From RPQJ01 sp041910015 (GTDB lineage: Bacteria; Pseudomonadota; Gammaproteobacteria; Steroidobacterales; Steroidobacteraceae): a DNA stretch of 64,000 nucleotides. The stretch lies in contig JAYRRR010000006.1 in NCBI GenBank assembly GCA_041910015.1, forward strand, positions 1 through 64,000, written 5' to 3'. Both the position numbers and the translations under genes were made by a program. The notes beneath the pieces were generated by a model that was not told the origin of the DNA, made no database searches, and was given only the letters and a program-made list of their open reading frames with translations. Of the stretch, positions 63,820 to 64,000 are shown piece after piece (position 1 is the stretch's first letter; each line of letters opens with the position of its first letter).

Positions 63820-64000
63820 GCAATATCATCGCCGCGCTCGATGCCGAGCGCATGACCCGCGCAGTGCCCGACTTCGGCCCCGGCGACACCGTCGTCGTCG
63901 AAGTCAAGGTGAAGGAAGGCGAGCGCGAACGTGTGCAGGCCTACGAAGGCGTCGTCATCGCGAAGAGCAACCGCGGCCTGAACTCGTCGTTCACGGTGCG
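63816..64000 (+). CDS. rplS: 50S ribosomal protein L19, 3' truncated by window edge
   Basis: The first 61 residues of L19: SNIIAALDAERMTRAVPDFGPGDTVVVEVKVKEGER, then VQAYEGVVIAKSNRGLNSSFTV. The start is the ATG of the ATGA overlap with trmD. The remaining half lies beyond 64000. Standard last gene of the operon. Confidence 0.96.
   Translation, partial: MSNIIAALDAERMTRAVPDFGPGDTVVVEVKVKEGERERVQAYEGVVIAKSNRGLNSSFTV

Overview
This is a GC-rich window from a bacterial chromosome, almost certainly a gammaproteobacterium. The evidence is the gene order nnrD-tsaE-amiC-mutL-miaA-hfq-hflX-hflK-hflC-yjeT-purA on the left and tRNA-Leu/rnr-rlmB-rpsF-rpsR-DUF2232-rplI-dnaB-alr-radA and ffh-rpsP-rimM-trmD-rplS on the right. 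The GC content, and the mix of aromatic or steroid-type catabolism and TonB receptors, point to a Steroidobacterales/Nevskiales-like lineage. That placement is inference.

Layout. 1-10.8 kb: the conserved nnrD-to-purA block, partial at the left edge. 10.8-14.2 kb: an acyl-CoA dehydrogenase and malate synthase G. 14.2-22 kb: a degraded stretch with an intact TonB-dependent receptor, an intact GST and a TetR regulator. Between them lie remnants of a MetF-like protein, a LysR regulator, two amidohydrolases, a Rieske oxygenase and a cytochrome P450. 22.2-33.3 kb: an intact co-directional operon encoding a two-subunit molybdenum enzyme of the pyrogallol transhydroxylase / resorcinol hydroxylase type, a beta-hydroxyacid dehydrogenase, a small membrane protein, a crotonase with the active-site layout of beta-diketone hydrolases, an aldehyde dehydrogenase, and the E1alpha, E1beta and E2 parts of a 2-oxoacid-dehydrogenase-type complex. 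33.3-35.2 kb: a broken FAD oxidoreductase and a small EamA transporter on the minus strand. 35.4-45.3 kb: a glycyl-radical enzyme of unknown substrate with its activase, a BKACE-family enzyme, an AraC regulator, an MFS transporter, an SDR, a two-domain CMD protein and a YeiH-family exporter. 45.3-46.1 kb: a DUF364 pseudogene abutting tRNA-Leu(CAG). 46.2-64 kb: conserved housekeeping genes, with a minus-strand kinase/phosphatase/FHA module between alr and radA.

How it fits together. In many gammaproteobacteria purA lies close to rnr. Here about 35 kb separates them, and the right edge of the foreign-looking DNA sits exactly at a tRNA 3' end, so I read 14-46 kb as a catabolic island. Its intact core looks like an oxygen-independent route for a polyphenol or other cyclic 1,3-diketone-forming substrate: molybdenum hydroxylation or transhydroxylation, reduction, retro-Claisen ring opening, aldehyde oxidation, and thiolysis by a TPP/lipoate complex. 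The glycyl-radical and BKACE genes may extend it. The oxygen-dependent genes of the same island (Rieske, P450) are all broken, while the oxygen-independent ones are intact. A near-identical promoter/operator element precedes both the TonB receptor and the molybdenum-enzyme operon, suggesting common control, perhaps by the TetR protein encoded between them.
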